Of a stretch of 64,000 bases of DNA, positions 10,060 through 22,056 are shown piece by piece (the first letter of the stretch is position 1; each line of letters opens with the position of its first letter). This DNA is from Fremontodendron californicum (Eukaryota; Streptophyta; Magnoliopsida; Malvales; Malvaceae). The notes under the pieces are model-generated. The model saw nothing but the letters and a program-made list of their open reading frames with translations. It was not told the DNA's origin and did not search any database. The translations under genes and the position numbers were made by a program. The stretch covers positions 10,064,501 to 10,128,500 of the forward strand of contig JAULJL010000018.1 of assembly GCA_030761205.1 (NCBI GenBank), in the 5' to 3' direction.

Positions 10060-11223
10060 TCAAATGTAAGGATTAATATGGGAAGAGTAGTCACGAATTC
10101 CAGCTCCTTCCCATCCCATCCACTCTTCCCACAAATCCCAATCTGAATCCTCCATTCCTCTCATTGGCTCATCGATTCCTTCATCATCATATGCCTCAAA
10201 CATTTCTGAACCCTTCGATTCCCCTCTCAAGTTACTCATCACAGCCTGCAAATAACCACCAAATAAATCACAATATCAGTACATGCAATACATGAACAAA
10301 AACAGGTCGGTCAGGACAAATTAAAGAATACTTACCCTGAAACCCTTTAGCAGCCTAATGTCAATTATTGATTCCACGAGTGAACTTCAAATAAAAATAT
10401 GTCTAATATGAATATATTTAATTTTTAAAATTTTTTTATATATTTAAAAAATCATATCTGTACCTATGTCTAACAATAACAAAAATATTAAATACGAATA
10501 TTTAAAAAAAATAAAGAATTCGAATAATAAAGATTCCTCATGTAATGTGTGGCCCCAATTGGGGATGACTATATTTACAAATCTCCTCTGTAATTTTTTA
10601 AAATGCCAACCAAAAACCAAAGTGACAATGAAAATTCCTCTCTCCATAACTGAAATCAATTATCCCACAAGGATTTAAGGAAATCTTTCATGAATTTGGC
10701 AAATGATTTTAGGGCTAATTTCTAGTAAGTATGCTTCTCATATTCAAAACCTACCCCTTTTAGTTTCAGAATAGGGAAATAAAATAAAACTAAATATTAA
10801 AGATACCCAAAAAAAATTAATAAGATAGTAAGAGAAAGATAAACATACATCATAAGCTTCATTGATCGTTTGAAACTGAATCCCACAATTGCTTCCTCTG
10901 CAAACGTCCGGATGATACTGAAATTATTAAATTAATCAAAAACAAAACCCTCATCAATCGATCAATGAATTCCCACAATCAAATCAATGAAAGAAAAAGA
11001 AAGAAGGAAGTAAAAGTACCTGAAGGGCAAGTTGCCTGAAGGCCTTTTTGACCTCAGATTCAGAGGCGCTAGGTTGGATCCTGAGAGTTTTGTAAGGATC
11101 CATAACCGAAGAAGCAGAACAACAAACTCTAACTCTATTCACAGTCTTCTTCTTTCCCTTTTCCTTAACTTGCATCCATGAAGAAGAACCGTTCCCAACA
11201 ATCAACCCGATAGCACTCGCCAT
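10060..11223 (-). CDS. J8: Chloroplast J-domain co-chaperone, J8 type
   Basis: J-proteins stimulate Hsp70 ATP hydrolysis; J8 is a small stromal member in Arabidopsis. Three exons give 152 residues: 11223-11020 (68 aa), 10917-10849 (23 aa) and 10245-10060 (61 aa plus stop), joined in phase 0 with GT-AG introns. Residues 1-38 are rich in Ser, Lys and Arg with no early acidic residue except one Glu, fitting a transit peptide, and end in VCCSASS. The J-domain begins VMDPYKTLRIQPSA, helix II reads EVKKAFRQLALQ, and the essential HPD is in YHPDVCRG in exon 2, followed by FQTINEAYD. The C-terminus carries the family signature WEEWMGWEGAGIRDYSSH and NPY. Length and layout match J8 of other plants. 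It is the only host gene here with no visible break. Confidence 0.92.
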
Positions 11224-11480
11224 TGTCAGAAAACAAAAATCAACCCAAAACTCAAATCTTCAAATCCAAACAAACCCAAGGCTCGAATCTTTATTAAAAG
11301 CTAAGGAAAGATTTGAATCCAAATATTAAATTATATAAAATAAAAAAATGGGCAAAGAAAAAGAAAGCAGGTTTTGGAAACGTAATGGAAGAAGGGTTGA
11401 TTGATAATTGATAATTGATAATGGGAATTGGAATAGAAAAGAATAATAATAGATGGGGGACTGTTTAAATAAAGGAGAAG

Positions 11481-11490
11481 ATTATTTATA
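11481..11490 (-). promoter_or_regulatory. Candidate TATA box of the J8-like gene
   Basis: Read on the minus strand it is TATAAATAAT, about 260 bases before the ATG, giving an expected 5' leader of about 220-230 bases. A CT-rich tract (minus strand of 11511-11522) and an ACGT core near 11559 lie upstream; a role for these is inference only. Confidence 0.5.
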
Positions 11491-11529
11491 GAGGGAAAAG
11501 TTAAGGGGGGAGAGAGAGAGCGGAAGGGT

Positions 11530-13160
11530 CCTTATCCAAAGGGACCGGCTATGAGGTGACGTGTAGGAAAGTCATGGTTTGTGGGGTCGGCGAAGAGCGA
11601 GACTTATCTAATTGGTTTGCTTGCTTGGTCAGCTTGAGAGACTCTAGTTATGGCCGTTTTATCGTTATTTCATGAAAAAAGTTATCGTTAATTTATTTCA
11701 TGGAAAAAATTCTATTAAAAGATTGACCGAGTTATATGAGGAGTTAATTAAATATTAATTTATTTAATAAAATTTTAAAATTTTATTACTAATAATATAA
11801 AATTTTATATTTTTATATTTTAAAAAATTAATCATTAATTAATTTTTTTTTAAATATAATTTTTTATTTTTTTTTTCATCCATTCATATCGTAAGTGTGC
11901 TATTTTGTATTTATTTCAAGTACGGCTTGATCCAATCTCTTGGTCCCTGCGGAAAGGAAAAAGAATTTATTTTACGTTTTTCCTTTTGGGAAGGGAGGAT
12001 TAGGAAAATCCTATTGATTGCAGTTTTCTTCGGACCTCCGATAAAAGCATGAAAAAAAAAAAGCTCGAATGGTACGATCCCTCCGTCACCCCTCATATTC
12101 TTTTTTTCTTTACAGTGAAAGAAGTTGAAAAGTTGTTAATAATAAATTACCGAGAAAAATGGGTAAAAGAAATTTCCATCCAAGATTTAATAATTGGTCC
12201 ATTCTTTAACCTAAGTAAAGTCCATCTTGTTGCGATAAAAATAAACAAAAACAAATAAGTTTTAGCTAATGTAATAAAGATACCAATTGTCAATTTTAAT
12301 ATTTTTATTTAAGTTCGTAAAATAAAAAAATGGGTGCATTATTTGAGTAGAATACATTAATATAGCATTATCCTTTATTTTATTACTAACTTTTTAATTG
12401 CTAAGGTTTAGCTAATTTATAATTAACGAAGAAAGGTTTATTTTAAGGTATATCTCTATGTTTTTTTTTTTTTTTTTTAATTATTTCCTTTAGCTTTTAG
12501 GTTTTCATTTTTAAGCCCTTTGATTAAGTTTCCTCAAAAATTTTAATTTTTCTTAGGATTCTTTGATTTTTTTTATTCTAATTTTTCAAAATCTTGAATA
12601 TTTAAAAGGTATGATGAAATTATAGTCATTAAATAAAATCTTTGAAAATTAATAGTTGATTACTTCAATTGTGTTACACTTAGTGTGTGTTTATTAGCAA
12701 TTTATTTATGAATTACATAATAAAATAATTATATATAATAGTCACAATATAACCAATGAAGTAGCAAGTAGAAAATTTGTGGAAGCTAATTAAGATATGA
12801 ACTCATTTATTTTATGCCATTTATACAAAAAGAAAATAATGTCAACTATGATTTTATTCATTCATTGTTTAGAAATTAGTTGTTAATATTTTCATGAATA
12901 ATAAATTCTAATCCTTAATTCTATTTAATTTATGTAGAAGCCAAAATATAGGTAAGATTCTTTTAATCAAATCTATTATTAAAAATAATCTAATAAAAAT
13001 TAAAAATTGTAGTCCATAAATTGGTTCAAATTATAATGATTTATTCTTATCCATAAAATATCAATCAAAAGTACTTTGTACAAACAATTATTTCAAATTA
13101 TTTTATAAGTTAAATTCTTATCCACAATATATTAGTCAAAAACACTTGTATGAATCATGA
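11530..13160. other. AT-rich spacer upstream of J8, nothing recognised
   Basis: Mostly low-complexity AT-rich DNA with homopolymer runs (for example T-run 12461-12478). Short open frames near 11911-12258 have low-complexity translations and no family resemblance. Confidence 0.5.
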
Positions 13161-13164
13161 ATGC

Positions 13165-13645
13165 AAGTAAACCTAAATGTTAAGAAAAAGTACATAATTT
13201 TACAGTGAATAAAAAATCGGATTGGACCGGATCGGTCGATCGGACCGATTGAATCGAGAATTGATGATTTATCCGGTTCGATAGGTGTAATAAAATCGGA
13301 TTTGATCGAACCGATCAAAAATCGGTTCAACGGGTAAAAAACTGATAAAAAATAAAAAAAAAAAGGTAAAAAAGGGGGAAAAAAGGGAAAAAAACTATTT
13401 TTTTAATTATTTTTTGTAATTGATGAGATTTGAATCCATAACCTCTTAGAAATATATTAAAAACCATAATACTAAGCTAAATACTTATTTTTATTTATTA
13501 TTTACTATATTTAATATTTATTTAACAATAAAAATATTTTTAAAATATTTAAAAATTTTATTTATAGTGTTCAACCGATCCAACCGATTGAATCGAAAAT
13601 CAAAAATCATATCGATTTGACCTCCTATTTGATTTTTTTAATCTT
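13165..13645. repeat. Decayed element with CCGATT-rich ends
   Basis: The left block (about 13215-13330) is packed with GGATCGGTC, GACCGATTGAATCG and CGAACCGATC; the right block (about 13568-13620) has AACCGATCCAACCGATTGAATCG. An AT-rich core with an A-run lies between. GC-rich subterminal motifs around an AT-rich core look like a MITE, but ends and target duplication cannot be fixed. Confidence 0.4.
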
Positions 13646-13649
13646 GCAA

Positions 13650-15521
13650 TTTTACCCATTTTATGCTGAGAAAAAATAAAAAGTCAGAAGATCTGGTGTG
13701 TGGTTTTTTGACATCGATTGTTGACATGTGGATGTTATCGATGCAAGTAAACTCAATTTGGGTCGGGATTGAATGCAATTTTTTTTAATGTAAATCGGTT
13801 TGATTTGAATTATTATTTACTATTAAAAAATATTTTTTTAAGTTTAATTATAAATATTAATATAATAATATTATTTTAATATTATTTAAATAATGATATA
13901 AGTTTTAGACTAATCCAAAATACGTCAAAATTTATCTATAATATTATAAAAAGAATAGTTAAATTGATATCATTGAGTCAAGTGACATCAACTCATGATA
14001 AAAATATAAAAAAAATCATTACGTATTAAAAAATAAAATAATTAAATAAGGATAGTATTTTAATATTTTATATAATAATCTTTTAAAAAAATTTATCTAT
14101 TTACTTCTAAAAAAATTATTCATTTACAAAAATTATTCACTAATAAAAATTAAAATTTTATATGTAATTTTTAAAAAATATAATTTATTATTTTTAAAAA
14201 ATATCTTTTCACTCATATGATGAGTATGTCTAATTTTAATATAAAAAAATAAATTACAATCTAATCCAATTCATGAATAATGCAAGTGAAAAACAAAGTT
14301 TTTCATTAACCTAGTGACCTGTGACTCGCAAGTTAAGAAAAAATTAAAAAACTGAAAAAGGTATCTATTTTCAGGTTTTTTTTTTTTTTTTCTTAAAAAA
14401 ATTGTACTATGTAAACTGTGCCCTGAAATAAAAGATTAGATATTGGATAATGTCGGCCTTTTTCGGTGGTGAAAAACTTTTGGATTGATTGGATCAAGAA
14501 TTAATGGTCCCATCTTATAATATACATAAAATTAGAAAAATATTGAATCCGTCAATTACTTAGTTGAATTTGATTAATTACAATTAGGTATTGGATTCGT
14601 TTTAAAATATTTTATTATTTTAAAATTTAAAATTTTTTGCGAATAATGAAATTTAAATTCTTGATCACTTATATTTAAGTTAAGAACTTAATTATTGAAT
14701 AAAAATATATTTTTATTAAATATTTATTTTATTTAATAATTATTTAATATTAAAAAATCATTTTTTTTTATTTTTTAATCAGATCACCGATTAAATCTAT
14801 TAAATTAAAAGTTAAAAATCTTACCAATTCAGTTATGAATTCTATTTTTTAATATTAATTTAAAAATAAACAAAAATTCGTTAAGTAACTGATATAGTTC
14901 CGAAGAGAGGGGCCATATTTTTTAAAGGAGTGGATAAGAATATTTACGTGTTTACACGTGGCTCACATGTGTTCATTCAGAATTTAAATCTGAATTGTCC
15001 TTCAATTCACGAACTTACTCTCCTCGTATCTACCGCTTTGACAATGCCACATCAGATTAGGCTTCTTTTATATATATAAAAAAAAAATACAGTCAATGTG
15101 CACGTTAAATTCTGCTATTTTATCTCTCAAAAAAAAAAAAAAAAATTCTGCTATTTTAACACTTAGCCAGCAAATTCAGGTGAATTGGATACAGTTCCAT
15201 GCACATCGGAAGCATTTTGATTCAACTAGATTTTCTCGCAATCACAACAACGTTATGAAGAGAATAAATAAGTGATAAATATTTGGTTGGTTGGAATAGT
15301 TAGCGACTTCAATCTTCTAGATGAAAATCAAGATTCGAATCTTGAAAGTTTTTAATGTTGGAAGGATTTTACCATTACACTTTCGGCCGGACAGAGATTA
15401 GTTTTTCATTAATCACAAAATAGGGATAGGGGGACACCTGAATTTACAAAAAAAAAAAAAAAAAGTGAGAAAAAAAGTGAAGAGAAATTAATAGGTTAAA
15501 AAAACTTAAGTACACGAGGAA
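13650..15521. other. AT-rich spacer, nothing recognised
   Basis: No coding similarity. Around 13745-13815 there is a small GTAAACTC...GGGTCGGG...AAATCGGTTTGATTTGAATTATT tract that looks like the end of an old hAT-type MITE. The rest is low complexity. Confidence 0.4.
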
Positions 15522-15729
15522 TAGACCTGTTCATCGTAGTGTCGCGATTCAAATTTTTTTTTTTTACTCAAATTCGAATCGAATTGAGTTTGGATCGATC
15601 TAAAATTTTATTTTATTGTTTAAAAAATATTTTTATAATTAAAAAAATTTAACCATAAATAATAATTAAAATCAGATCGACTTGAATTAAAAAAATTTAT
15701 GTCTAGGTCTGACCCAATGAACAACTTTA
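15522..15729. mobile_element. Probable hAT-type MITE, degenerate
   Basis: The left end TAGACCTGTTCATCG and right end CCAATGAACAACTTTA are partial inverted repeats. The interior has the AT-rich core with TTAATTATAAA-like sequence seen in the other copies. The 8-base flanks (ACGAGGAA and GTTGTCAT) do not match, so the insertion is old or the ends are misplaced. Confidence 0.4.
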
Positions 15730-17574
15730 GTTGTCATATATCAAATTACTTTTATATGAATTTATCAATGTTTGTAAATATCTATATGTATATAAAATAA
15801 ATCAAAGTTATCCCTTCAATTGAAGGGATAACTTTAATAGATTATTTTCGAATTGCTCACCACATCGCGAGCAATTCTTTAATATTTTTATATTTAAAAA
15901 ATTTAAGTATTTATATTGTGTTTATATTTTTTTTTATATTTTAATCATATTTCATATATATATATATATATATATAAATAAATGTTAACACGTTAATAAT
16001 TCGTATTTGATACATTCGTATCGTTAGTGTTATTTTTTCGTGTTGTATTGTATTTTTTTCCTGTATCGTGTTCATGTCGTGTCCTAAATTGTCAGGTCTA
16101 ATCGTCATTATTCAAATAACTTTCAATTTTATGTCATGATCATGTTATTTTTTCATATTATGTTCGTGTGTGATACTATTCAAATAAGTCATAATTTTGT
16201 GTCATGTGTCTTATAATGATTTTTTTTTTTTTTAAATAAGGTCATATTAATTTTTTTGATTTTTATATTATTGAATAAAAAATTATTATATTGATAAATT
16301 ATTGGTAAAAATTAAAATATTGAATAATAATATGAGATGCGTTGATGTAAGTAAATTTTTTTTAAAAATCTTTAGGTATTGAAGCATTATGATGATTAAA
16401 TAGTAAAAAAAAAAATATGCTAAATGATGTTATAAGTTATGAGTTATTGTATGATAATTGTTAAGTTTATTTTTTTTATTTATTAATATGAATATAAATG
16501 ATAGATATCAATATAATCTAAATTAATTAAATTTTAATATCTATCCTAATTTCTTTTACAGATAATGTACATATAATGAATTATATTAATTCGTGTATTC
16601 GTGTTATTTTATATCTATATTTTACTTTTAAAATTTGTCATCAAGTTGGGATATTTATAGTAATTCAATTTTTACTCTAAATTCGTGTTATTTTTTGTAT
16701 TATAATCGTATTTAATGTATTATTAACGATAATAAAATCGAAGCAAGGCGAGTATACCTTAATAATAACCGTATAACCTTGCCATGAAGATTTTAAATTT
16801 TATCGTGAATGAGACCATTTTCTTACGAAAAGAAATTCTGTTAGGATAAGGAATAACCTAAATTTATGAAATCTGAGATAATTAAAGAAAAAAAATGAAA
16901 ATGAACGATATGGATTCAGGATTATTAATGCATTTGTTTGGATCCCACACGATGGAATTGAATAAATGGATAGTTTTAACATTATGCTCTTAACATATTT
17001 AAAAATTAGAAAACTAAATAGAAAGTCCAAATTGAAAATGCAAAAAGGATGTGTAAACCAAACCTGCAGGAAAGATAAAAAAGGGAGGGAGCAACATGTC
17101 CATGAATGCAACTAATATTTATATAATAACTTTAAAATTGTACAATGCATCAATCATAGTTATAAAATCTTAAATGAAATGAAATTTATTAATAAAAATT
17201 CATATTTATTTAATTTAAATATTTAAAATTAAATTTATTTATTTATGGTGAATAAAGATTTTGTAAGAATAGTTATTTTTTGGGCTGTTGGCTGTTGCCT
17301 GCTGTATTTTCTCTGCATCATTTTTTTTTCTCGCTTCTTTGGATGATGAAAAAAGTTCACTTATACAAAAAACAAAAAAATTTGATTCCTTTTATAGATT
17401 TATCTCAATCAATTTTGCCTAGAAAGATCGGTATATAAACTTTATTTATTTTCAAGTTTATAAATAGTACAAGAAGAAAACTAGCTAGGATTTTATATTC
17501 TTTGAAAATGACTGAGATTTTCGTTTAGCCGGCCCACTATCTTAAAGTAATTTATAAAATTGGGTCAATAGATA
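15730..17574. other. AT-rich spacer with (AT)n and old element fragments
   Basis: Contains an (AT)n run near 15953-15977. The tract around 16040-16107 (CGTGTTGTATTG, TCGTGTTCATGTCGTGTCC, AATTGTCAGGTCTA) resembles one end of a common plant hAT-type MITE. The other end is not located. No gene is recognised. Confidence 0.4.
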
Positions 17575-17582
17575 CATTGACG

Positions 17583-17845
17583 TTGACCTGTTCATGAGTC
17601 GGATAACTCGTTCGGTCCGTATTGGATTGAATCTAACAGAATATTTTTAATCCAGGTCGGCCCGACCCGAAACAGTATTTTTTTATTATAATAATATTAT
17701 TTTATTTAATTTTAATTATAAAATAAAATAAAAATAATAAAAAAATATTTTTTTAATCTGATGAACAATAAATTTGAATTTACCTGAGTAAAAAATTAAA
17801 AAAAAAGGGCCGCGGCCCGGACCGGACCGGCGATGAGTAGGTCTA
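17583..17845. mobile_element. hAT-type MITE
   Basis: The left end TTGACCTGTTCATGAG and the complement of the right end, TAGACCTACTCATCGCCGG, are inverted repeats. The core has the same AT-rich TTTTAATTATAAAA region as the copy at 1555-1807, and the right side reads GGCCGCGGCCCGGACC. The flanking 8-mers CATTGACG and GACTGATG match at five positions, as an eroded target duplication would. Confidence 0.6.
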
Positions 17846-17853
17846 GACTGATG

Positions 17854-18937
17854 ATGCCTTCTAGAATTTATTATTTGTTTTCATTCTGAACTTAAAAGGC
17901 ATTTGATATTTTGTTCAATGATGTAGGTTTTGTGATTCTCAGCCCTAACGTTACGTTGTTCATTAATTTAAAAAATCCAAAGATAACATCAAAAGAACAG
18001 GAACAAAATAAGTGATACTAAATTATAGTACATCTATTACGTGAGTGGATGAGAAAAAAATTGAGTACAAAAATTATATTTAAAAATTTAATTAATGTGT
18101 AGCTTTTTTTGAAATAAAACGACATAATTATATATCTTTAATTATATATCATTATTAATACCTATTTAAAGTTTTTAAGTTATTTTATTAATTGAGTTAG
18201 TGTTACTTAATTTGTGATACTAACTCAATCTGAAACTTTAAATATAATATAAATATTATTTATTTATTTTTGCATAAAAGAGATTATGGTTTAAAGAAAT
18301 TTTGGAAAATGAGAATTAGCAAGTGTTGGAGATCAAATCCTAATATTATTGAAATTTACCTCTTAAAAAAGGTGGGTAAATTATTTAAACTAAATCCAAG
18401 TTCAATTATATATTATTTTAGTACCAAAGTAATTCCCTAATACCATGTTAAAATACATAGATGGATTGAAAATATATTTAATTAGCTGTTGCACAACATT
18501 GTACATTGCTTGAATATGAGTTATACATAAAAACGTCGATAATTTAATATTTTACAAGATGAACATAAGACTTTTAAAGTGTGAATGAGACCATTGATAT
18601 CATTCAAAAATCCCATTAAAAGAAAAATTATTACAAAATTCTTTCTACCACACCGGTTACTAACTTGACAACTTAAGACATGCAATTAAAAATTATAATA
18701 CGAGCATCAACCAAGGATAGTTAAGACATTTGAAGAAATTAAGATTTGTTAGTAACTTTAGTTAGTAAAGTTCAATTTCTTTTAATTTGGAGCTTAGCAC
18801 AAATGCTTCATCCATTTTTTAGTTGGTTTCTAACAAGATCCCCAACGATTAAAAATTTTCCTTTCCAATTTTTTCTTAAATCTTAGTCTTTTTTGTATCT
18901 AAAAAAGTTTGATTTCTTTTAAGAGTTCGTTTTTGAT
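17854..18937. other. AT-rich spacer, nothing recognised
   Basis: No coding or RNA gene signal recognised up to the insertion site of the Tat-lineage retrotransposon. Confidence 0.5.
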
Positions 18938-18942
18938 ACATT

Positions 18943-19456
18943 TGTTGATGTCTATTTGTGTCGAGGTGGTTCTCCTGGTGATTTGAGATCCTGCGAGCAA
19001 AGAAAGAAGGTCAGAGGACACCGGCCGTTGAGCTCCGGGGCAAGCTCCGATGCCTAAGTCAATATTCGGAGAAGATGGTCTGAGAGAGAGAGTTAGGAGT
19101 TCTTAGAGAGAGAGAGATTACCTTGGGAAATCCCTGAAAGGGCCATTTATACCCGTTCAGGTGACCTGCCTAATTCCACGTGTTCGACTCCGGTTAGACA
19201 TTGGAAGTAAGCGGTCTGGGGGGCCTTGCTCGAGAGACGACTGCATTTAATGCTCGTTGAGAAAAGGCTGCGGCATTTAATGCCTTGCGCTGCCCCAGGT
19301 GGACCCCGAGGTGACCGGTGATATGACCGCTAGGGGAGGAAGAGGCGTCCACGTGTTCTTGGGCTTGGTCTTGGGTTCGCTAGGTTGGACCCTGGTCCTG
19401 GGTTAATCTGCTGGGCTTCACAGCTTCGCGGCCTGGTGGGCCTGGTAGGCTCAACA
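18943..19456 (-). repeat. 3' LTR of the Tat-lineage element
   Basis: On the minus strand it starts TGTTGAGCC and ends ACATCAACA, with inverted TGTTG/CAACA tips. It aligns along its whole length with 35953-36434, including GGTTCTCCTGGTG, GAGCTCCGGGGCA and TTAATCTGCTGGGCTTCACAG. It is longer than its partner because of small insertions, such as the one after the GAGAGAGAG tract near 19100. Confidence 0.9.
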
Positions 19457-19470
19457 ATTGCCCCCAGGCA
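19457..19470 (-). other. Polypurine tract of the Tat-lineage element
   Basis: On the minus strand, TGCCTGGGGGCAAT directly precedes the 3' LTR start TGTTGAGCC. This is the expected priming site for plus-strand DNA and confirms the minus-strand orientation. Confidence 0.75.
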
Positions 19471-19772
19471 AGGTGGAGGTTATAAAGTGACCGACTGCGA
19501 GCCCGGGACTAGTCTTGGAAAATGCTATGGCGGGCTCCCGTATGGTGGTGAGGAGCAGCGTGTCAGAGAATCTTGGACGCCTTTAAGTTCAGGCGAGGAG
19601 GTACATGGCGAGTTTTATTGCTGTCTTTCAGTTGGTATGACACGACGTTTGATGTCACCGTCTTTAATGACAGCCTTAATGGATGGGCGTGTTGTTCGAG
19701 GAAAGGCTGCGTGTCGATCATCCGCTAGCGTGATGTGCGGTTGACAGGGTGCCCTTCCGTCAGCCTTCCTGC

Positions 19773-19782
19773 TATAAATAGG
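19773..19782 (+). promoter_or_regulatory. Candidate TATA box driving the antisense gene
   Basis: TATAAATAGG on the plus strand, a near-ideal plant TATA box. It lies inside the element about 320 bp beyond the 3' LTR and about 220 bp before the ATG at 19992. It points away from gag-pol and towards the antisense coding region, in sequence that is otherwise GC-balanced. Confidence 0.6.
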
Positions 19783-19991
19783 GGACTTTGGTAAGGGTTG
19801 GTTTTACTTTATGTGATTTTGCTGTCGAAGTGCTGTATTCCCGACGTGTTTTGTGTTTTGTTCTGCTTGTTTCGTTCTCCGATTTGCTATTGTCTTGCTC
19901 CGACGAGATCGTTGCGAGGCTGTGTAGGTATTTTCGGTGTTGCTTTCTTGTTTTTGCTTTGATTTTCTTTCTTTGTGGTGGTTTCTGTGAA

Positions 19992-22056
19992 TGCCCCGAT
20001 ATTACAAAATGGTGATGAATGAGAGTGACGGTTCTGAGGCGTTGGAGAGGATGGAGGGAGGTTTCTGGATGGTGGTGCGCGGGAAGTCGACGAGGCTTTA
20101 GGGGACTTGGATTGGGAAATTGAGGAGGGGGCCAAGGTGGCTGCTGGTGGTGCTGGCTCGAGTGGTGGTGGTGGGGTTGTTAGTGGTGGTGCTGTAGAGG
20201 TAGATCAATCGTCTTCTGAAGGGAGGGGAACAACTGCTGATGACGACGGCATGGAGTGGAATGACAATATTCCTTGTACCATGGTCGACCACGAGATTAG
20301 CTCGCTACTATTGGTATCTACCTCCCCAACTATCGTTACGAGTTTTATGTCCTCGCAGAAGGTCAGCGTCCCAGTCAGATTGAGAATGGTGGGAAGAACG
20401 TGATCTTTTTTGAGCATATGTTCAATGATGGCTTCCACCTACCCTTGAATCCTTTCTTCGCCACTTGCCTCGAAGGGTACGGGGTTGCTGCTGCTCAACT
20501 AACGGGTTCGTCCTGACCTGTTATGGTGACTTACTTTATTGACTGCCAGAAGAGAGGGCAAGTTCCCCTGTAGACTGTCTTTCGTAACTTGTACCAGTTA
20601 AAGCTGAAGAAAGAAGGTTACTGCTATCTAAGTGCTCGTCATAAGGTAGTTGTGGAGAAGGCTCCAGTAATAAACACATCACTAGGTCGAAGTTTTTTGC
20701 TGTCGAGTTAAAGCTGGAGAAGGAGTGGCCCTTCGAAGTAAAGTGGTGTACGCTCCCAAAGGATGAGTAGTAGTGGGGATGGATGACTTGGAGAAGGAGT
20801 AGTTTAAGTATTATATGGGTAATATGGTCAACTGGGAGGAAACCGTGTCGAACACCCTTATTTACAAATACTACCTGGAGAACATTAGCCCTAACAGAGT
20901 GGCGACCAAATTTGCCGATCTCGCAACTGCGCAAGAAGGTGAAGTTTGGCCTAAGAATGGTGAGGACGACATGGCAAAGATTTTGACGGGTCATCTTTAG
21001 CCCGTCAAGAAGGGTAAAAAGTTGAGCGCTGCTCGCCAGGATGACGCGAGGGATGCTCCTCAGGGTGAGACGAGTGTTGTTCCTCAGGGTGAGGTAGACA
21101 CTATTTCTCAAGAAGAGGCGAGCAATGTTCCCGCTATTGCTGGCGCAGAATCGGATGAAGGCAACGCTGATGAAGGTAACGGACTCAGAGCGTCTGGCCA
21201 TAGCTCGCCCTGGTGCCTTAGGTTCCTGATCCGCCCCCTCTTGCCTTTACCCCTGCTATGATAGAACTGCCACCCTCCCCTAGTTCTCGTGGGAGTGAAG
21301 CTTGTGATGGTACAAGAGTTGATAGCCCTGGAATTGAGGTTATTGTTATAGATGATGATGATGGTGATGAGCTGATGTTGAGTATGGAGAGTTCTGTGAG
21401 CTCTGATACAGAGAGTGGTACATGGAGTGGTAGTTCTACCGCGACAGAGTTGTTCTTAAGATGTTGGCGAGCTGGTATATCTTGCTTGTTTTTGTTAGTT
21501 GGGGCTTTGATGAGGTCTCATCTTTATTATTTTTCTTTTTGCGGGTATGGCGAGCTCTGCCATTGCTGAGAAGATCCTTCTTAGGGAGAAGGAGAAAAAC
21601 AAGAGTCAAACACAGACTAAGAACCAACCTCCTGCTACTGCCCATAAGCACCCTGCCACGAAGAAGAAGAAAAATGATTTGGGGATTGAGCCCGACCCTA
21701 AAAGGAAAAAGGTTGGCGATGACCCAAAGAAGTAGAAGGTGGGGGGAGAGGGACTCGTCTAAACAGAAGGCGGGCCTGGGCTCGTCTATTCCTCATGTGT
21801 CTACCGTAGGAAAGGGAGGGGTTGAGGATGATGTCCCGGTTGATCCTCCATCGAGGACGAAGAAGGTTGTGGATCCCTCTGCCAAAAGTAACAGGGTTCT
21901 TCCTGTCGTCCCAGCCCCATCTCGCGGGGATAGTGCCTCTTCGACCCATGTTCCCTGGAATGATGTTTTTCGTGGTGGAGTGTTTTGGGCATTCTTCGCC
22001 TTTGACCCGGGGGGCGTGCTACGCAGTGTTGGTCAAAGGTCCAGCTCATACTTTAG
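19992..22056 (+). pseudogene. Antisense extra gene of the Tat-lineage element, 5' part
   Basis: Plus-strand coding remnant opposite to gag-pol. A first ATG at 19992 opens MPRYYKMVMNESDG. Around 20322-20505 one frame reads NGGKNVIFFEHMFNDGF, HLPLNPFFATCLEGYG and VAAAQLTGSS, which resembles the domain catalogued as a putative gypsy-type transposon protein (PF04195), found in antisense genes of Tat elements. An acidic and Ser-rich stretch follows (21022-21420), then a basic patch KKKKNDLG and PDPKRKK (21661-21711) that could be a nuclear signal. Several frame changes and stops (for example after GTGS at about 20515) show decay. It is interrupted at 22056 by the nested element and continues at 28157. 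Function is unknown. Confidence 0.65.

Noticed and set aside
20536..21201. 221-codon open frame on the minus strand
   Set aside because: It lies opposite the antisense gene remnant, has no family resemblance, and its Ser/Leu-rich composition fits a shadow of a real plus-strand frame.
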